Source: Cristatella mucedo
Taxonomy: Eukaryota; Bryozoa; Phylactolaemata; Cristatellidae
Length of the DNA: 64,000 bases
Assembly (NCBI GenBank): GCA_009760855.2
Contig: WPIO01000007.1
Span: 6,232,501 to 6,296,500 of the forward strand
Reading direction: 5' to 3'
Shown: in pieces, positions 63,177 through 64,000 of the stretch
How the letters are laid out: every line of letters begins with the position of its first letter
Position numbering within the stretch: the stretch's first letter is position 1
Notes under the pieces: generated by a model
Database searches by the model: none
What the model was told of the DNA's origin: nothing
The model's input: only the letters and a program-made list of their open reading frames with translations
Position numbers and translations under genes: made by a program

Positions 63177-63972
63177 TGCCTTGCCGGCGATATGCGATCT
63201 GTGAGGAGACGCACAATTGCCCTACCGTTTAGCCGTGTGGCAGCAAGTGTGTTTAAGTGTTGCGTTGAACCTTTGCGATTCGGTGAGGCAGCTGGTGCGT
63301 GCGAGCAGCAGTCGGCTCTCGTCTGAGTTCAGGCCGCTGCTCCTCTCTCTCAGCCCGTTGTGCGTGTCGCACATCGAGTCGTCCGACTACAGCCCCGCAT
63401 GGGCGTTTTTACCCTTGCTTAAGGTCGAAGGGGCGTGCAGTGCGTGCCAGTCAGGCCCTGCCGAGGCCACTTCACCACTGGCTGACGAGTGTTGCTTGGC
63501 GCTCGGACGAGCAGTGTTTGCTGCTGCCGAATTGCCTTGTCACATTTCTTTTGTTTTTGTTCACGCGGTGTTGCGCACAGACCGTCTGATAGTGCGAGCA
63601 CTCGTCTGCGGCAGCCGTCCAGCGCTGTCCTGGATGCGCCCAGCGACTGGCTGCTCTTCACCGCGTCGCAGCGCTGTGGTCTCATCGGGGCGAATGGCGA
63701 TTTCGTGACAGTCGCAACTCTCAGCACTGTCGTGGGCATCGCTTGCCGCGAAGCACCAGCGAGCGGCACGATTGTGTGACCGAGTGACTTTCGCTTGCGA
63801 TTGCCGTGGTGTGACTGGCCTGCTGCTAGCCACTGCTTGCTGAAGTGTGCAGATCGAGTCCATTTTTTATTCGTACTCTAGATGGTGCTCCTTCTGATTT
63901 CAGGGCGCATACCATAATCCTGCCTGTATTTGATAGAACTTGTTACTCACAGGCAGGCGATATCTTTTTCGC
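63177..63972 (+). other. TENT4 3' UTR
   Basis: About 800 GC-rich bases separate the stop codon from the AATAAA. ORFs on both strands here are in GC-rich sequence and resemble no family. I see no repeats. Confidence 0.6.
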
Positions 63973-63978
63973 AATAAA
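63973..63978 (+). promoter_or_regulatory. Polyadenylation signal of TENT4
   Basis: AATAAA lies about 800 bases after the TENT4 stop and is followed by a T-rich stretch at the window edge. The stretch from 63177 to here holds no conserved ORF and is read as 3' UTR. Confidence 0.65.
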
Positions 63979-64000
63979 GCAAGCTATTTTTTAAAATAAT

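Overview
The window is nuclear DNA from an invertebrate animal. Three protein-coding genes with conserved metazoan architecture lie in a repeat-rich background. I could not identify the species. The evidence is spliceosomal introns with clear GT..AG (and one GC..AG) boundaries, animal gene families, CR1/L2-type LINEs, two tRNA-derived SINE families, Tc1/mariner remnants and long dinucleotide tracts. There is no sign of bacterial operons, CRISPR arrays or rRNA. Layout: the minus-strand gene at 2.4-8.0 kb is a complete proteasome subunit beta type-5 gene (six coding exons, 271 residues). Its start codon faces, 175 bp away, a plus-strand 40-residue single-pass membrane ORF at 8.17 kb that may be a microprotein or the first exon of a larger gene. 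At 10.95-14.60 kb lies a two-exon CCDC28-family gene (228 residues), with LINE copies of two families filling its intron. From 14.6 to 26.5 kb I see no host gene, only SINEs, LINE fragments on both strands, a 0.6 kb LTR-like insertion and an 84-bp perfect repeat. From 26.87 to 63.18 kb runs one gene, a TENT4/Trf4 non-canonical poly(A) polymerase (eleven coding exons, 712 residues) whose 36 kb body is mostly mobile-element-filled intron. Its polyadenylation signal is at 63.97 kb. Mobile elements: I use working names. LINE-A is the commonest CR1/L2-like family; its 3' end carries a two-part hairpin and an (ATT)n tail. LINE-B ends in an ATTAC repeat and has one nearly complete but frameshifted copy at 43.0-46.5 kb. 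LINE-C is a divergent relative. SINE1 and SINE2 both have tRNA-like heads with internal promoter boxes. The most interesting system I see is a LINE/SINE partnership: SINE2 ends in the same hairpin as the LINEs, and one SINE2 copy shares 22 consecutive bases with the LINE-C copy at 31.9 kb. One SINE2 copy has landed inside the LINE YADD catalytic codons. The two LINE families also form A/B mosaics, one with an open reading frame across the junction. How the genes relate: the three host genes have separate jobs (protein degradation, TORC2/cilia-linked signalling, RNA 3'-end tailing). Their adjacency does not imply a shared pathway. The one likely functional coupling is the divergent promoter between the proteasome gene and the small membrane ORF.
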